Source of the DNA: Gemmatimonadota bacterium
GTDB taxonomy: Bacteria > Gemmatimonadota > Gemmatimonadetes > Gemmatimonadales > GWC2-71-9
Assembly: GCA_040388535.1 (NCBI GenBank)
Contig: JAZKBR010000009.1
Span: 69,736-133,735 of the forward strand
Length of the DNA: 64,000 nt
Direction: 5' to 3'
Each line of letters opens with the position of its first letter. The first letter of the stretch is position 1. Position numbers and translations under genes: made by a program. Shown here piece after piece: positions 10,301-18,183 of this stretch. The notes under the pieces were generated by a model that was not told where the DNA came from, made no database searches, and saw only the letters and a list, made by a program, of their open reading frames with translations.

Positions 10301-10546
10301 TTCGATGTCTCGATGCGGATCGAGGCATCGGTTACCGGCGACGACGGGGTGCTGGCGGCGGCCCGTGAGCACGCCGAATACATTGCTGGCGAAACGCTCG
10401 CTCGCGAGCTGATGGTGGGTAGTGCGCTGGTGCAGCCCGACCGGGTGGAGTCGGTCGTGATCGACGGACAGAATGCCGTGCTCGCGGTACGGCACATCGG
10501 GGACGGCCGGACCGCTTCCGGCCCAGAACGTGTGGATGAATCGTGA
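7325..10546 (+). CDS. ileS: Isoleucyl-tRNA synthetase, type 2-like, with G-I-H-H active-site motif
   Basis: IleRS charges tRNA-Ile and edits misactivated valine. The 1073-residue protein has the class I catalytic core near its N-terminus, the CP1 editing insertion, the KMSKS loop at residues 622-626 followed by RGN, and an anticodon-binding C-terminal region. The zinc-type motif CPRCG lies inside the catalytic half. Overall it resembles the eukaryote-like IleRS2 group. The first signature reads PPTANGRPGIHHVF: residues 74-77 are G-I-H-H, not H-x-G-H, so the first and third positions are exchanged. The ATG overlaps the yggS stop (ATGA), which leaves no room for a T-box leader. The 3' end overlaps the next gene by four bases. 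Confidence 0.97.
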   Translation: MTRTRDAVTDRTATSAPDARRWPIWPEGGADALERELLATWDREQLFAQVQAANAELPGFVFYEGPPTANGRPGIHHVFARTIKDLICRYQALLGHRVTRIAGWDTHGLPVELEVEKQLKFSGKKDIEAFGVAEFNKRCLESVFTYKTEWQELSNRTGYWLDYDNAYVTYTKEYVESVWWLLKRLYERDMLYRGHRVLPYCPRCGTVLSSHELALGYDEVRDKSIYVTFPLDDDSHRELVVWTTTPWTLPSNVAVAVHPDLDYAEVQAPAHPGRIFVLALARVEKSAEWLGEGVEVIRTIKGSDLAGLRYRRPLDVVPLPSDKASQIVVAGDFVTADDGSGLVHMAPAFGADDYAAGQTHGLALLRPVAADGTFVGTTWPELEGKLVTADETNELIIRRLKELGRHLRTEQYVHTYPHCWRCRSKLIYYARDSWFVRTSAVKGRMLELNAGIAWHPPEVGTGRFGEWLGNNVDWALSRDRYWGTPLPIWVSDRDPSYVEVIGSLEELREKSGYVATGDLDVHKPLVDEVTWPAPGGGTMRRAREVIDTWFDSGAMPWAQWHYPFENKEQFEAHFPADYICEGVDQTRGWFYSMLAIGTTAFDAAPYRNVIVNELILDASGQKMSKSRGNVVDPWALVAAHGADAARLYLLMASQVWQPRRFDERQLVETAGGFLNTLRNTYQFFALYAGSAEGAPPVPERPLADRWILGQLDATTAAVRAAFDDYDVTTGVRAIVDFVSDDLSNWYVRLNRARFWAPDQDADAAAVATLQEVLTTVAVLLAPAAPFVSDWLHRALQGTSVHLARFPVVHGRHDAGRHLAMDAVRRLASLGRAARETASLKVRQPLARIKVAVPAAVRGPDFDALLPLLASETNVKAIDVVSSDEDLVRLRGKANFRTLGKRFGAEVKAVVAYVATLTREQLQQLERGESVPGNFEIFPEDVVVEREVVTDWPVASEGAYVVALDPMVTPELAREGVAREVVSRLQRLRKDAGFDVSMRIEASVTGDDGVLAAAREHAEYIAGETLARELMVGSALVQPDRVESVVIDGQNAVLAVRHIGDGRTASGPERVDES

Positions 10547-10926
10547 CCAAGACTCAGCTGAAGCACCTCGAGGGACGGCTGCTCGAGGAGCGCACCCGCG
10601 TGATGAAGGAACTCGGCTACTACGACGAGGCCTTCAATTCGACGTTGCAGGGGTCGGACGGCGATCTGTCGTCGTACTCTTTCCATATGGCCGATCAGGG
10701 GACCGACGCCATGGAGCGCGAGAAGCAGTATCTCTTCGCATCGCAGGAAGGGCGCTACCTCTGGCACCTGAACGAGGCGCTTCGCCGGCTGTACAATCAG
10801 CCAGAGAAGTTCGGCAACTGCCATCAGTGCGGCACCAAGATCGATTTCGAACGACTCGATGCGCTGCCGCACGCGCGGCTCTGCATCTCTTGCAAGGAGA
10901 AGGAAGAGGATGGCAAGCGGCGCTGA
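10543..10926 (+). CDS. DksA/TraR-type C4 zinc-finger protein
   Basis: This 127-residue protein has an N-terminal helical hairpin rich in charged residues (about 1-75) and a C-terminal four-cysteine zinc finger, CHQCG followed by CISC about 20 residues later. DksA/TraR proteins insert their coiled coil into the RNA polymerase secondary channel and change initiation, often together with ppGpp. Which promoters this one acts on cannot be read from the sequence. The coiled-coil tip does not clearly show the DxxDxA motif of E. coli DksA, although ADQGTDAME occurs nearby, so I leave the symbol empty. The GTG start overlaps the ileS stop (GTGA) and the 3' end overlaps lspA by 17 bases. Confidence 0.88.
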   Translation: MTKTQLKHLEGRLLEERTRVMKELGYYDEAFNSTLQGSDGDLSSYSFHMADQGTDAMEREKQYLFASQEGRYLWHLNEALRRLYNQPEKFGNCHQCGTKIDFERLDALPHARLCISCKEKEEDGKRR

Positions 10927-11422
10927 TCGACGGCCCCCGTTCTGGGGGCTGGTGGCAATCGTGGTCGTGCTCGACCGGATCACCAAGATCCTTGCCGAGC
11001 GCGCCCTGGGCGCTGGCGAGAGCATTTCGGTGGTGGGCGAGACGGCGCAACTCCGTCTGGTACACAACCCCGGCGCGGCATTCGGACTGAATCTCGGCGA
11101 CTACTCGCGCTGGATCTTCATGGTCGTGGCGATGGTCGCGATCGTCTTTCTCTTCCGGATGTGGCGCGAGACGGCCGTGGCCGATCGCCTGCGACTCTAT
11201 GCCCTCGGCTTCGTGGCGGGAGGTGCGGCAGGGAACCTGATTGATCGCTTCATCTCGCCGCGCGGCGTGGTGGATTTTATTGATGTAGGGGTCGCGGGGC
11301 TGCCGCGCTGGCCGACCTTCAATGTTGCCGACATCGCCGTCTCCTGCGGGGCCGTGGCGCTGGCGCTGTCGCTCTGGCGCGAGGACGCGCGGCGAGCAGC
11401 AGCCGTCGTACCGCCCACTTGA
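10910..11422 (+). CDS. lspA: Prolipoprotein signal peptidase (signal peptidase II)
   Basis: LspA removes the signal peptide from lipidated prolipoproteins in the inner membrane. The 170-residue product has four hydrophobic segments and the family blocks VHNPGAAFGL, AAGNLIDRF, GVVDFIDV and FNVADIAV. The catalytic aspartates by family alignment are Asp122 and Asp141. I chose ATG 10910 because a strong purine tract, aaggagaaggaagagg, lies directly upstream; the frame stays open further upstream but only as out-of-frame sequence of the zinc-finger gene. The stop overlaps the TTG of the next gene. Its presence implies lipoproteins and so a diderm or at least lipoprotein-bearing envelope. Confidence 0.95.
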   Translation: MASGADRRPPFWGLVAIVVVLDRITKILAERALGAGESISVVGETAQLRLVHNPGAAFGLNLGDYSRWIFMVVAMVAIVFLFRMWRETAVADRLRLYALGFVAGGAAGNLIDRFISPRGVVDFIDVGVAGLPRWPTFNVADIAVSCGAVALALSLWREDARRAAAVVPPT

Positions 11423-12417
11423 ACCTCTGCGTCCTGGTTGAAAGTACCGAGCGGCTCGACCGCTTCCTCGCCGATCAATTGCAGATGTCGCGGACCGTCG
11501 CGGCCCGCCTGGTGGCCGACAAGGCCGTCACGGTCAACGCCGTGGTCGCGCGCGCTTCGCGGCTGATGCAGCGCGGCGATCTGGTTGAAGTCACCTTTCC
11601 GGAAAACGAAGCGCCGCGCACCTTCACGCCCAATCCGATCGGGCTCACCGTCGTCTACGAAGACGACGATCTCGCGGTTATCGATAAGCCCGCGGGGCTG
11701 GTCGTTCATCCTGCTCCCGGTCACTGGGACGACACGCTCGTCAATGCGCTTGTGGCGCGTGGCACCACGCTCGCCGGCGGCGCTGAAGGCCGGCCAGGGA
11801 TCGTGCACCGACTCGACCGTGAGACGAGTGGTCTCATCATTGTGTCGAAGACCGAGCTCGCCCATCGTCGCCTCGGCGCGATGATCGCGGCACGCAAGGT
11901 GGCCCGGGTCTATGCCGCGCTCATCTGGGGCCACCTGGACGAGCCGAAGATCACCATCGATGCGCCGCTCGGGCGCTCGCCGCGCGACCGCAAGCGGATG
12001 GCGATTCTCCCCGATGGTCGCCCGGCCAAGACGGACGCTTTCGGGATTGCGCATCTCGGACCGGTCGAGGTGGTTCGCCTCGAGCTCCACACCGGTCGGA
12101 CCCACCAGATACGCGTCCACCTCGAATCGATTGGTCACCCCATTGTCGGTGATCCGGTTTATGCCGGCGGTGGCTGGAAGCGCATTTCCGGGGTCGGGCG
12201 GGCCCAGGCCAGGCACCTCGATTCGCTGGCTCCCCGGCAGGCACTTCACGCCGCGCTTCTGGCGTTCCGCCATCCCATAAGCGGGGAGCCGATCCGCCTG
12301 ACCTCTCCCTGGCCGGTCGATCTCTGGCCGTTGCTGGAGACGGCCGCCGGGCCAGGGGTGTTGCCGTCGCGGGAGGAAGCACTCACTGCCATCGGTTTCG
12401 AGACCCAGCATGGCTGA
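11419..12417 (+). CDS. rluD: RluA-family 23S rRNA pseudouridine synthase
   Basis: This 332-residue protein has an N-terminal S4 RNA-binding domain (about 10-60) and the RluA-type catalytic domain with VIDKPAGLVVHP and the active-site block HRLDRETSGL, whose Asp133 is the catalytic residue. TGRTHQIRVHL is the third family block. RluD-type enzymes modify helix 69 of 23S rRNA; the choice of RluD over RluC is by length, S4 domain and position after lspA, a common gene order. The TTG start makes a TTGA overlap with lspA. The last eight bases overlap cheW. Confidence 0.9.
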   Translation: MNLCVLVESTERLDRFLADQLQMSRTVAARLVADKAVTVNAVVARASRLMQRGDLVEVTFPENEAPRTFTPNPIGLTVVYEDDDLAVIDKPAGLVVHPAPGHWDDTLVNALVARGTTLAGGAEGRPGIVHRLDRETSGLIIVSKTELAHRRLGAMIAARKVARVYAALIWGHLDEPKITIDAPLGRSPRDRKRMAILPDGRPAKTDAFGIAHLGPVEVVRLELHTGRTHQIRVHLESIGHPIVGDPVYAGGGWKRISGVGRAQARHLDSLAPRQALHAALLAFRHPISGEPIRLTSPWPVDLWPLLETAAGPGVLPSREEALTAIGFETQHG

Positions 12418-12772
12418 GGAGCTCCCGGCCGTTGCCGGACTGGTGGTCCGGGTGGCAGGGGTCCGCTGGTTCATTCCGGTCGCGGGAGTCGTGGAGGTCT
12501 TGCGGGATGCCCTGATCATCCGCGTCCCTGGTGCGGTGCCGGCCGTGCGCGGGATGGTGAACCACCGGGGCCGGATCATCACGGTGGCGGACCCGGTCCG
12601 GTCGCTCGATCTTCCGGGAGATGCGGGTGGGGCGGGGGAACTCGTCGTGGTCGAAGCGGAAGGCCGCCGCTTTGCCCTGGCCGTCGATGGTGTCGTGGAA
12701 CTGAACGCCGAGCCGCGCACGGGGCTTGCAACATTGGATCTGATTCAGGTCGCCCACGCGATCTTTGCCTGA
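12410..12772 (+). CDS. cheW: CheW-like coupling protein
   Basis: This is a single CheW domain of 120 residues: VVRVAGVRWFIPVAGVVEVL, then VRGMVNHRGRIITVADPV, then the C-terminal strand VDGVVELN. CheW normally links the histidine kinase CheA to chemoreceptors in a cytoplasmic array. No receptor gene is present in the window, so its partner here may be encoded elsewhere or may be one of the unusual neighbours. It begins inside the end of rluD and is the first gene of the chemosensory and GTPase run that goes on to 24064. Confidence 0.9.
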   Translation: MAEELPAVAGLVVRVAGVRWFIPVAGVVEVLRDALIIRVPGAVPAVRGMVNHRGRIITVADPVRSLDLPGDAGGAGELVVVEAEGRRFALAVDGVVELNAEPRTGLATLDLIQVAHAIFA

Positions 12773-12792
12773 CACTTGTCGCCGGAGGACCG

Positions 12793-13158
12793 ATGGCCCA
12801 GCGGATTCTGATTTGTGACGATGCCATCTTCATGCGCACCATGATCGCCGACATCCTGACCGGGGCCGGCTACGAGATTGCTGGCGAAGCCGAGAGCGGT
12901 TTGCAGGCCGTTGAACGCTACAAGGCGCTCAAGCCTGACCTCGTCACGATGGACATCGTGATGCCCGATATGGGCGGCATCGACGCGGTCCGCGCCATCT
13001 GCACCAGCGACCCGAGCGCGAAGATCCTGATGTGCAGCGCGATGGGGCAGCAGGCGCTGGTGGTCGAAGCAGTGCAGGCAGGCGCCAAGGATTTCGTGGT
13101 GAAGCCGTTCCAGCCGGCCCGGGTACTCGAAGCCGTCAAGCGCGTCCTCGAGGGATGA
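12793..13158 (+). CDS. cheY: CheY-like single-domain response regulator
   Basis: A stand-alone receiver domain of 121 residues. The acidic pair is Asp9-Asp10, the phosphoacceptor is Asp54 in VTMDIVMPDM, Ser82 is the switch serine and Lys104 the conserved lysine in VVKPF. There is no output domain, so it signals by binding a partner, probably after phosphorylation by the adjacent CheA. A good ribosome binding site, cggagg, lies about eight bases before the ATG. The stop overlaps the cheA ATG by four bases. Confidence 0.95.
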   Translation: MAQRILICDDAIFMRTMIADILTGAGYEIAGEAESGLQAVERYKALKPDLVTMDIVMPDMGGIDAVRAICTSDPSAKILMCSAMGQQALVVEAVQAGAKDFVVKPFQPARVLEAVKRVLEG

Positions 13159-14657
13159 CCGACGCGCGGCGGGCGCGCTACGTCGCGCTCTTCGCGGCCG
13201 AAGCCCGCTCGATGCTCGGCGGGGCACGGCGCACGATGTCGGCGTGGTTCGACACGCCGACCGACACCAGCCACGCCGAAGAAGTGTTCCGCGTGTTGCA
13301 CACCATCAAGGGAATGGCCGCCTCGCTGGATTTCACGGCGGTGTCCGACCTCACCCACACCACCGAGTCCTCACTGGCCACGGTGCGCGAGGGCGTACGG
13401 ATTCCCGACCGCAGCTGGCTGCGTGAGCTCGAGCGCGGCCTCGACGATATCGCAGCGGCGTGCGAGCGCGCGGTGGTGGGTGAGGGCGGGGAAGCGGTGG
13501 TCGGGATCAACGCTCCGGCGGCGCCGCGCATTGTCCGCGTCGATATCGACCGACTCGATGCGCTCTTCAGCGACCTCGGCGGGCTGGTCACGGCGCGGCA
13601 GGACCTGGAGCGCCACGCCTCGGCCGACGCGCTTTCCCCGGTGGCGCGTGCCGCCTCGGTGATGGCGCATCGACTCGACAATCTGCAGGACCGGATTCTT
13701 CACGTTCGCCTGGCACCGCTCACCGAAGTCTTCGAGCGGCTGCCGCCACAGATCCGGGACCTCGCGCGTCAGCTGGGCAAGGAAGTGACGGTCGAAGTGT
13801 CGGGTGAAGGGCTCGAGGTCGACCGGGCCGTCCTCGACCAGCTGCCTGAACCACTGATGCATCTGATTCGCAACGCGCTCGATCATGGCGTCGAAACGCC
13901 GGACGAGCGTCGGGCCGCCGGCAAACGCCCGACTGGACGGCTCACCGTGCGAGCCCGGCGTGATCGCGATGCGGTGGTGGTGGAGCTGACGGACGACGGT
14001 CGCGGGATCGATCGGGAGAAGGTGGCCGCGAAGGCCCGCAGCCAGGGTATTCTCGAAGAAGGGTCGACGCTGTCCGATGATGGATTGTTGGCGGTACTGG
14101 CCCGGTCGGGCTTCTCCACCGCCACTGCCGTCACCGAAGTCTCGGGGCGCGGAGTCGGACTCGACGTGGTGGTGTCCCGATTGCACGAAATCGGCGCGGC
14201 CCTCTCGTTGACGACCGTGGCGGGGAAGGGCACCGTCTTCACGCTGCGGCTGCCGATGCGACTCGGCATCGTTCGGGCGCTGGTGACCGGCATCGGGGAG
14301 GAGCGGTACGTGATGCCGTTGACGCATGTGGCGGAGCTGATTGCCTGGGACCCGGGAGCGATTCGGCAGGTCGATGGCCGCTCGGTGATCGAGCACGATG
14401 GCGACACGATTCCGGTGGTCGATCTGCGCCGACTGCTGTTGTATCGGGGCGAGGTCGCACCGGGGCGCCGGCCGGCGGTGGTTTTCGAGGCGAACGGGCA
14501 GCGTGTCGCACTCCTCGCCGATGCGGTGCTCGGACAGGTCGATGCGGTGGTGCAGCCGCTTGAGCGACCGAAGGGGATGCCACGCTGGATTACGGGCGCC
14601 GCGGTGCTCGACAATGGCAGGCCAGCGTTACTCCTCGATCTGGCCAGTGTTGTGTAG
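13155..14657 (+). CDS. cheA: Chemotaxis-type histidine kinase CheA without P2 domain
   Basis: This is a CheA of 500 residues. The Hpt domain (1 to about 105) has the phosphorylation site VLHTIKGMAASL at His49. The dimerisation domain starts near residue 122 (RIVRVDIDRLDALF), followed by the ATPase with HLIRNALDHGVETPDER, DDGRGID and GRGVGLDVV, and a C-terminal CheW-like domain. Only about 15 residues join Hpt and dimerisation domains, so the P2 domain that docks CheY and CheB in E. coli is missing; E. coli CheA has 654 residues. I chose ATG 13155, which overlaps the cheY stop; the frame continues upstream only as shadow. After the stop comes an 89-base spacer with an inverted repeat. Confidence 0.95.
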   Translation: MTDARRARYVALFAAEARSMLGGARRTMSAWFDTPTDTSHAEEVFRVLHTIKGMAASLDFTAVSDLTHTTESSLATVREGVRIPDRSWLRELERGLDDIAAACERAVVGEGGEAVVGINAPAAPRIVRVDIDRLDALFSDLGGLVTARQDLERHASADALSPVARAASVMAHRLDNLQDRILHVRLAPLTEVFERLPPQIRDLARQLGKEVTVEVSGEGLEVDRAVLDQLPEPLMHLIRNALDHGVETPDERRAAGKRPTGRLTVRARRDRDAVVVELTDDGRGIDREKVAAKARSQGILEEGSTLSDDGLLAVLARSGFSTATAVTEVSGRGVGLDVVVSRLHEIGAALSLTTVAGKGTVFTLRLPMRLGIVRALVTGIGEERYVMPLTHVAELIAWDPGAIRQVDGRSVIEHDGDTIPVVDLRRLLLYRGEVAPGRRPAVVFEANGQRVALLADAVLGQVDAVVQPLERPKGMPRWITGAAVLDNGRPALLLDLASVV

Positions 14658-14661
14658 GTAT

Positions 14662-14723
14662 CCATCATCCATCTTCCCTGATCCTTCGCGGATGATGGAT
14701 GATGGTTGGTGGAGGATGGATGG
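14662..14723 (+). repeat. Period-7 repeat with 12-bp inverted repeat between cheA and cheC
   Basis: CCATCATCCATC at 14662-14673 is the exact reverse complement of GATGGATGATGG at 14694-14705, with a 20-base loop. More copies of ggatggatgg follow to 14723. The sequence has a seven-base period and resembles the spacers near 60140 and 61206. There is no T-run after the stem, so it is not a classical terminator. It may still reduce transcription into cheC or shape the mRNA. Confidence 0.75.
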
Positions 14724-14746
14724 TCTTTCTTCAGCCTGGAGTTGGT

Positions 14747-15367
14747 ATGGCTTCGTCGGATGATATCGAAACGCTGCGGCGCGACGGATTGCGCGAAGTC
14801 GCCACGATTGGCGCAGGGCACGCCGCGACGGCGCTCTCGCAGCTGACCGATCGCCGGATCATGATCTCGGTGCCACAGGTGCGTCGCGTCAACTACGGCG
14901 AAGTCCCCCAGATGCTGGCGACCTTCGGCGATCACGTCGCCGTCGTGTCGATGCGGATGCTCGGGGATCTGACCGGCCGGGCGCTCCTGACATTCGGCGA
15001 GCAAGATGCCACCCGGCTCTGCGATCTGATTCTTCGCCGACCGGTAGGCCCGCCGCGCGCGCTCGGCGAGCTGGAGCAGTCCGGCCTCAAGGAGGTCGGC
15101 AACATCGTCTGTTCGGCCTATCTCACCGCACTGAGCAACTTCATGGGGATGATGCTCCTGCCATCGGTGCCATCGCTCACGGTCGGGCCGACCGCGCTTG
15201 CCATCGCGTCCACGGTCGACCCCAACGAGAGCGTCAGTGACCTCCTCTTCTGTGTCGATACCGCCTTCCGTGCCGAGGGCAACGAGAATCCCTTGACCGG
15301 GGCATTCCTGTTGATGCCCGACCACGCCTCGATCAAGGCGATTCTCGAGGCAATCCGGCTCGACTAG
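14747..15367 (+). CDS. cheC: CheC-type CheY-P phosphatase
   Basis: CheC dephosphorylates CheY-P in chemosensory systems. The 206-residue product has the two pseudo-symmetric halves of the family. The second active-site helix, SGLKEVGNIVCSAYL, keeps the S-x3-E-x2-N pattern. The first, DGLREVATIGAGHAA, has Thr where Asn is expected, so probably only one site works. I chose ATG 14747, which follows a cctggag ribosome binding site; an earlier in-frame ATG at 14699 lies in the repeat spacer and adds unconserved residues. It is separated from cheA by the spacer and ends one base before the next gene. Confidence 0.88.
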   Translation: MASSDDIETLRRDGLREVATIGAGHAATALSQLTDRRIMISVPQVRRVNYGEVPQMLATFGDHVAVVSMRMLGDLTGRALLTFGEQDATRLCDLILRRPVGPPRALGELEQSGLKEVGNIVCSAYLTALSNFMGMMLLPSVPSLTVGPTALAIASTVDPNESVSDLLFCVDTAFRAEGNENPLTGAFLLMPDHASIKAILEAIRLD

Positions 15368-15368
15368 C

Positions 15369-16511
15369 ATGACGGCGCCCCGACCGCGCGACGCCACGAT
15401 CGTCGCTGCGCTGGTGCAACGCCTCGGTGCCGCCGATGCGGCGACGCTGACCAACCTCGCGTGGTTCGCGGCACGGCGCGGCGCGATGACGATCGCTCTC
15501 GACGCCGTGCGGCATGCTGTGACGCTTCCCGGGGCGCCGCGCGCGGCATGGCGAACGCTCGAGCGCCTCGCCGTGGGTCGCACCGACCAGCTGCTGCTGG
15601 CGCTCCCCTCAGGCCATCCCTCGAACCAGAATGCTCACAGCGTAACCCATCCGCTCGCGGCTGCGGTCGCGGCGCACTCGCAGGGCGCGTTTGCGGTGGC
15701 GGAGGCGTGCTACTGGGCTGCCACCAGCGACGGCGCCGACGCCCCTGCCGCGTGGAACGGACTCGCCGTGCTGCACGAGGAACGGGGTGAACGTGCCGCG
15801 GCCGACGAAGCGTGGGGCCAGGTGGCGCATGCACCGGCCATCGCGACCATTCACGACCGGGCCCTCTCCTGGCACCGACGCGGCGAGACTCTGGGCGCAC
15901 GTGCCCTGCTTCGTGATGCGCTCGCCGCCTTTCCAGGTGCTGCTCCGCTGCTTTATCTCGCCGGCTATCTGGCGTACCTGGGTGGCGAGGCCGCTGCCTC
16001 CGTGCCGTTGCTGACGGCCGCGGTCGCCGTTGAGCCGGCGATGGCCCGCGCCCATTTCACGCTGGGCCTCGCACACGAACGCCTCGGCGCGCACACCCTT
16101 GCGGTGGAAGCGACGCGACGAGGGTTGCAGTGCTCGCCGTGGTTCGTCCCGGAAGTGTGGCTGCTCGAGAACGGCCGGCGCGGCGAACTACTCGAGGTTG
16201 CCCCGGAGCGGTCTGCCGGCACTGCTGCCGCCACCGATGAAGTGTTGCTCGCCCTCGGCCGCTCGCTGCTTGAAACGCTGCACCTCGGCGAGGCGCTCGC
16301 CGTCTTCGATCAGGTGCTCGTGCGTCAACCTGCGCACACGGCGGCGCTCTTCCATCGCGGTGTCGTGCTCGCCAAGCTCCGCCGCTACTCCGATGCACTC
16401 GCGGATTGGGAGGCCGTCGGACGGGCTGACGGCGAGAGTGTCCTCGGGGCGATGAGCAAGCGCCACGCACGTTCGGCGCGCGAACTCGCGACCCTGTTCT
16501 CGGGAAGCTAG
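15369..16511 (+). CDS. TPR-repeat protein of the chemosensory/GTPase run
   Basis: This 380-residue protein has no signal peptide and is built of helical TPR-like repeats, clearest from about 120 to 360 (for example APLLYLAGYLAYLGGEAAAS and AALFHRGVVLAKLRRYSDAL). TPR arrays bind other proteins, so a scaffold role is likely. The N-terminal 110 residues are helical and alanine-rich with no domain I recognise. It starts one base after the cheC stop and is followed six bases later by a DUF4388 gene. The function is not known; the position suggests that it works with the CheA or MglA components. Confidence 0.8.
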   Translation: MTAPRPRDATIVAALVQRLGAADAATLTNLAWFAARRGAMTIALDAVRHAVTLPGAPRAAWRTLERLAVGRTDQLLLALPSGHPSNQNAHSVTHPLAAAVAAHSQGAFAVAEACYWAATSDGADAPAAWNGLAVLHEERGERAAADEAWGQVAHAPAIATIHDRALSWHRRGETLGARALLRDALAAFPGAAPLLYLAGYLAYLGGEAAASVPLLTAAVAVEPAMARAHFTLGLAHERLGAHTLAVEATRRGLQCSPWFVPEVWLLENGRRGELLEVAPERSAGTAAATDEVLLALGRSLLETLHLGEALAVFDQVLVRQPAHTAALFHRGVVLAKLRRYSDALADWEAVGRADGESVLGAMSKRHARSARELATLFSGS

Positions 16512-16517
16512 GGCGCG

Positions 16518-17441
16518 ATGCACGGACCGTTGAGTGAAATTTCTCTCGTGGAAGTGCTGCAGCTGCTGCAGCGTGGCCAGCGGAGCGGTACGTTGCGGGT
16601 CACCGGCCCCGATCCGACGGCACCGCGCACGCTCTGGCTGCTCGATGGTGTTGTCGTGGCACTCGAGCCGGAAGCGAGCGATGCAGCGGTCGATGAGGGG
16701 TTGATCGCCCGAGCGCTTGCGAGCAACGATCCGGAAGATGGTCCGGCGACGGTTGCACCCTCGGTGCGCGATGCCCTGCGCTCTCGACTCGCGAGTGCGG
16801 CGCTCGGTGCAATGCTGCACTGGTCTCGCGGGCGTTTCGATTTCACCGAGGGCCCGGTACCGCCGGGGCCACTGAATGTGTCGCCCGATGCGCTGGTGCT
16901 CGACGTGGTAGAGTCCGAGATGCGTCGCGTGGACCTCGCCGGCGAGCTGGACGAATTCCGCGCGGTGCCCGCCTTTGCGCCGGCAGACCAGCTCGCAGCT
17001 GGCGAACTCCCCACCCTCGACCCGCTTGACTGGCGCCTGCTGGATGCCGTCGACGGCATCCGCAACGTCGCGGCCCTCGCCGCCGCCCTCGACGAGCCGC
17101 TTGATGCCGTGGCCGCTCGCGTTCGGGCGATGCAGGGCGCCGCTATACTTCAACTCGCCGCTGCGCCGGCCGATGTCTCGCTGGAGGCACGTGCTGCCAT
17201 CGAGGCAGGGCGGTATGATGACGCCGCGCAGTTGCTGCGCGCGCGGGTCGAGGCCGTCCCTGGCGATGGGGAGGCGTGGCGGACCCTCGGCCTCGCTGAG
17301 GTGGGGGCGGGAAGGTTCGATCGCGCCATCGGCGCGTGGGAGGCGTGGCGTGCGGCAGATCCGACCCGGGCCGACGAGGCTGCGTCGCTGACCCGCGCCG
17401 CCCAGACTATGGTGGAGGCGCTTCGCGACAGCCGTGACTGA
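16518..17441 (+). CDS. DUF4388 domain protein with C-terminal TPR segment
   Basis: Residues 1 to about 140 form a DUF4388 (PATAN-like) domain: the start LSEISLVEVLQLLQRGQRSGTL is typical, with the LWLLDGVVVALE strand and a later GRFDFTEG. PATAN domains occur in signalling proteins such as PatA and are thought to mediate protein contacts. The middle (about 170-215) looks like a winged-helix-type segment, and residues 225-290 contain a TPR pair. The product has 307 residues and is cytoplasmic. It overlaps the next gene by eight bases. A second DUF4388-TPR protein lies at 21609-23231, so two proteins of this rare architecture flank the GTPase genes. Confidence 0.82.
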   Translation: MHGPLSEISLVEVLQLLQRGQRSGTLRVTGPDPTAPRTLWLLDGVVVALEPEASDAAVDEGLIARALASNDPEDGPATVAPSVRDALRSRLASAALGAMLHWSRGRFDFTEGPVPPGPLNVSPDALVLDVVESEMRRVDLAGELDEFRAVPAFAPADQLAAGELPTLDPLDWRLLDAVDGIRNVAALAAALDEPLDAVAARVRAMQGAAILQLAAAPADVSLEARAAIEAGRYDDAAQLLRARVEAVPGDGEAWRTLGLAEVGAGRFDRAIGAWEAWRAADPTRADEAASLTRAAQTMVEALRDSRD

Positions 17442-18183
17442 TTCGACTCCGAGACTTCCCAGCACCACGCAGGGCCTCGCCTTTCTCGATCTCGGCGAGC
17501 GCCTGCGTCAGCGCGGCCAACTCGAAGCTGCCGCGACGGTGGCCATGGCCGGACTTGCTCGGTACCCGGCACTGGCGGATGCGCACGACCTGCTGGCGCG
17601 AATCCGCGCCGACCAGGGGGAGGATGCGCCAGCGATCAGCTCCTGGCACGCCGCGCTTGAAATCGAGCCCGCTCATGTCGGCGCGCTCAAGGGCCTGGCG
17701 TTCATCGCCTTCCGGGCCCGGGATATGGTCACGGCCGAGCGCCACCTCGAAGCCGCCGCCATGCAATCGCCGCACGATAGCACCATCATCGCAGCGCTCG
17801 ACCGCGTTCGTTCGGCAACCCCAGGGCCGTCGGCCGAGACGTTCCGTCTCGACGAACTCGGTAGTGGGCTTCTCCTCTTCGATGCGCAGGGAATGCGACT
17901 CACCGGTGGTGTCGGCCCTGGCACTGGCGAACCCGAGGCGGATGCCGCAGCAGCCGAGGCCTCCGGGCTGGCGCGGGAAGCAATCCGCGCGACGCGATTT
18001 CTCGGACTTGGGGCCTGGCAGCATCTGGTCCTTGAAGGTGCCGACGCACGCGTGGCGCTGGTGAGCATTGATGCGGATGCGACGCTGCTGGTGCGCCGCT
18101 CCGCCACCACGCCTCCCGGCCGGCTGCTCGCCTCGACTGCGCGCGCGGCTGATGCGGCCCGCGAATGGCTGGGCCACTCCTGA
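17434..18183 (+). CDS. TPR protein with roadblock-like C-terminal domain
   Basis: The 249-residue product starts at GTG inside the DUF4388 gene. Residues 10-125 carry about three TPR units (AFLDLGERLRQRGQLEAAAT; ALKGLAFIAFRARDMVTAER). After a linker, residues 165-248 have the alternating strand and helix pattern of a roadblock/LC7 domain: LGAWQHLVLEGADARVALVS, then a long last helix. Roadblock domains bind small GTPases of the MglA type and act as activators or adaptors. The roadblock part is weak by eye and is supported mainly by the two clear roadblock genes that follow. Confidence 0.7.
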   Translation: MTDSTPRLPSTTQGLAFLDLGERLRQRGQLEAAATVAMAGLARYPALADAHDLLARIRADQGEDAPAISSWHAALEIEPAHVGALKGLAFIAFRARDMVTAERHLEAAAMQSPHDSTIIAALDRVRSATPGPSAETFRLDELGSGLLLFDAQGMRLTGGVGPGTGEPEADAAAAEASGLAREAIRATRFLGLGAWQHLVLEGADARVALVSIDADATLLVRRSATTPPGRLLASTARAADAAREWLGHS

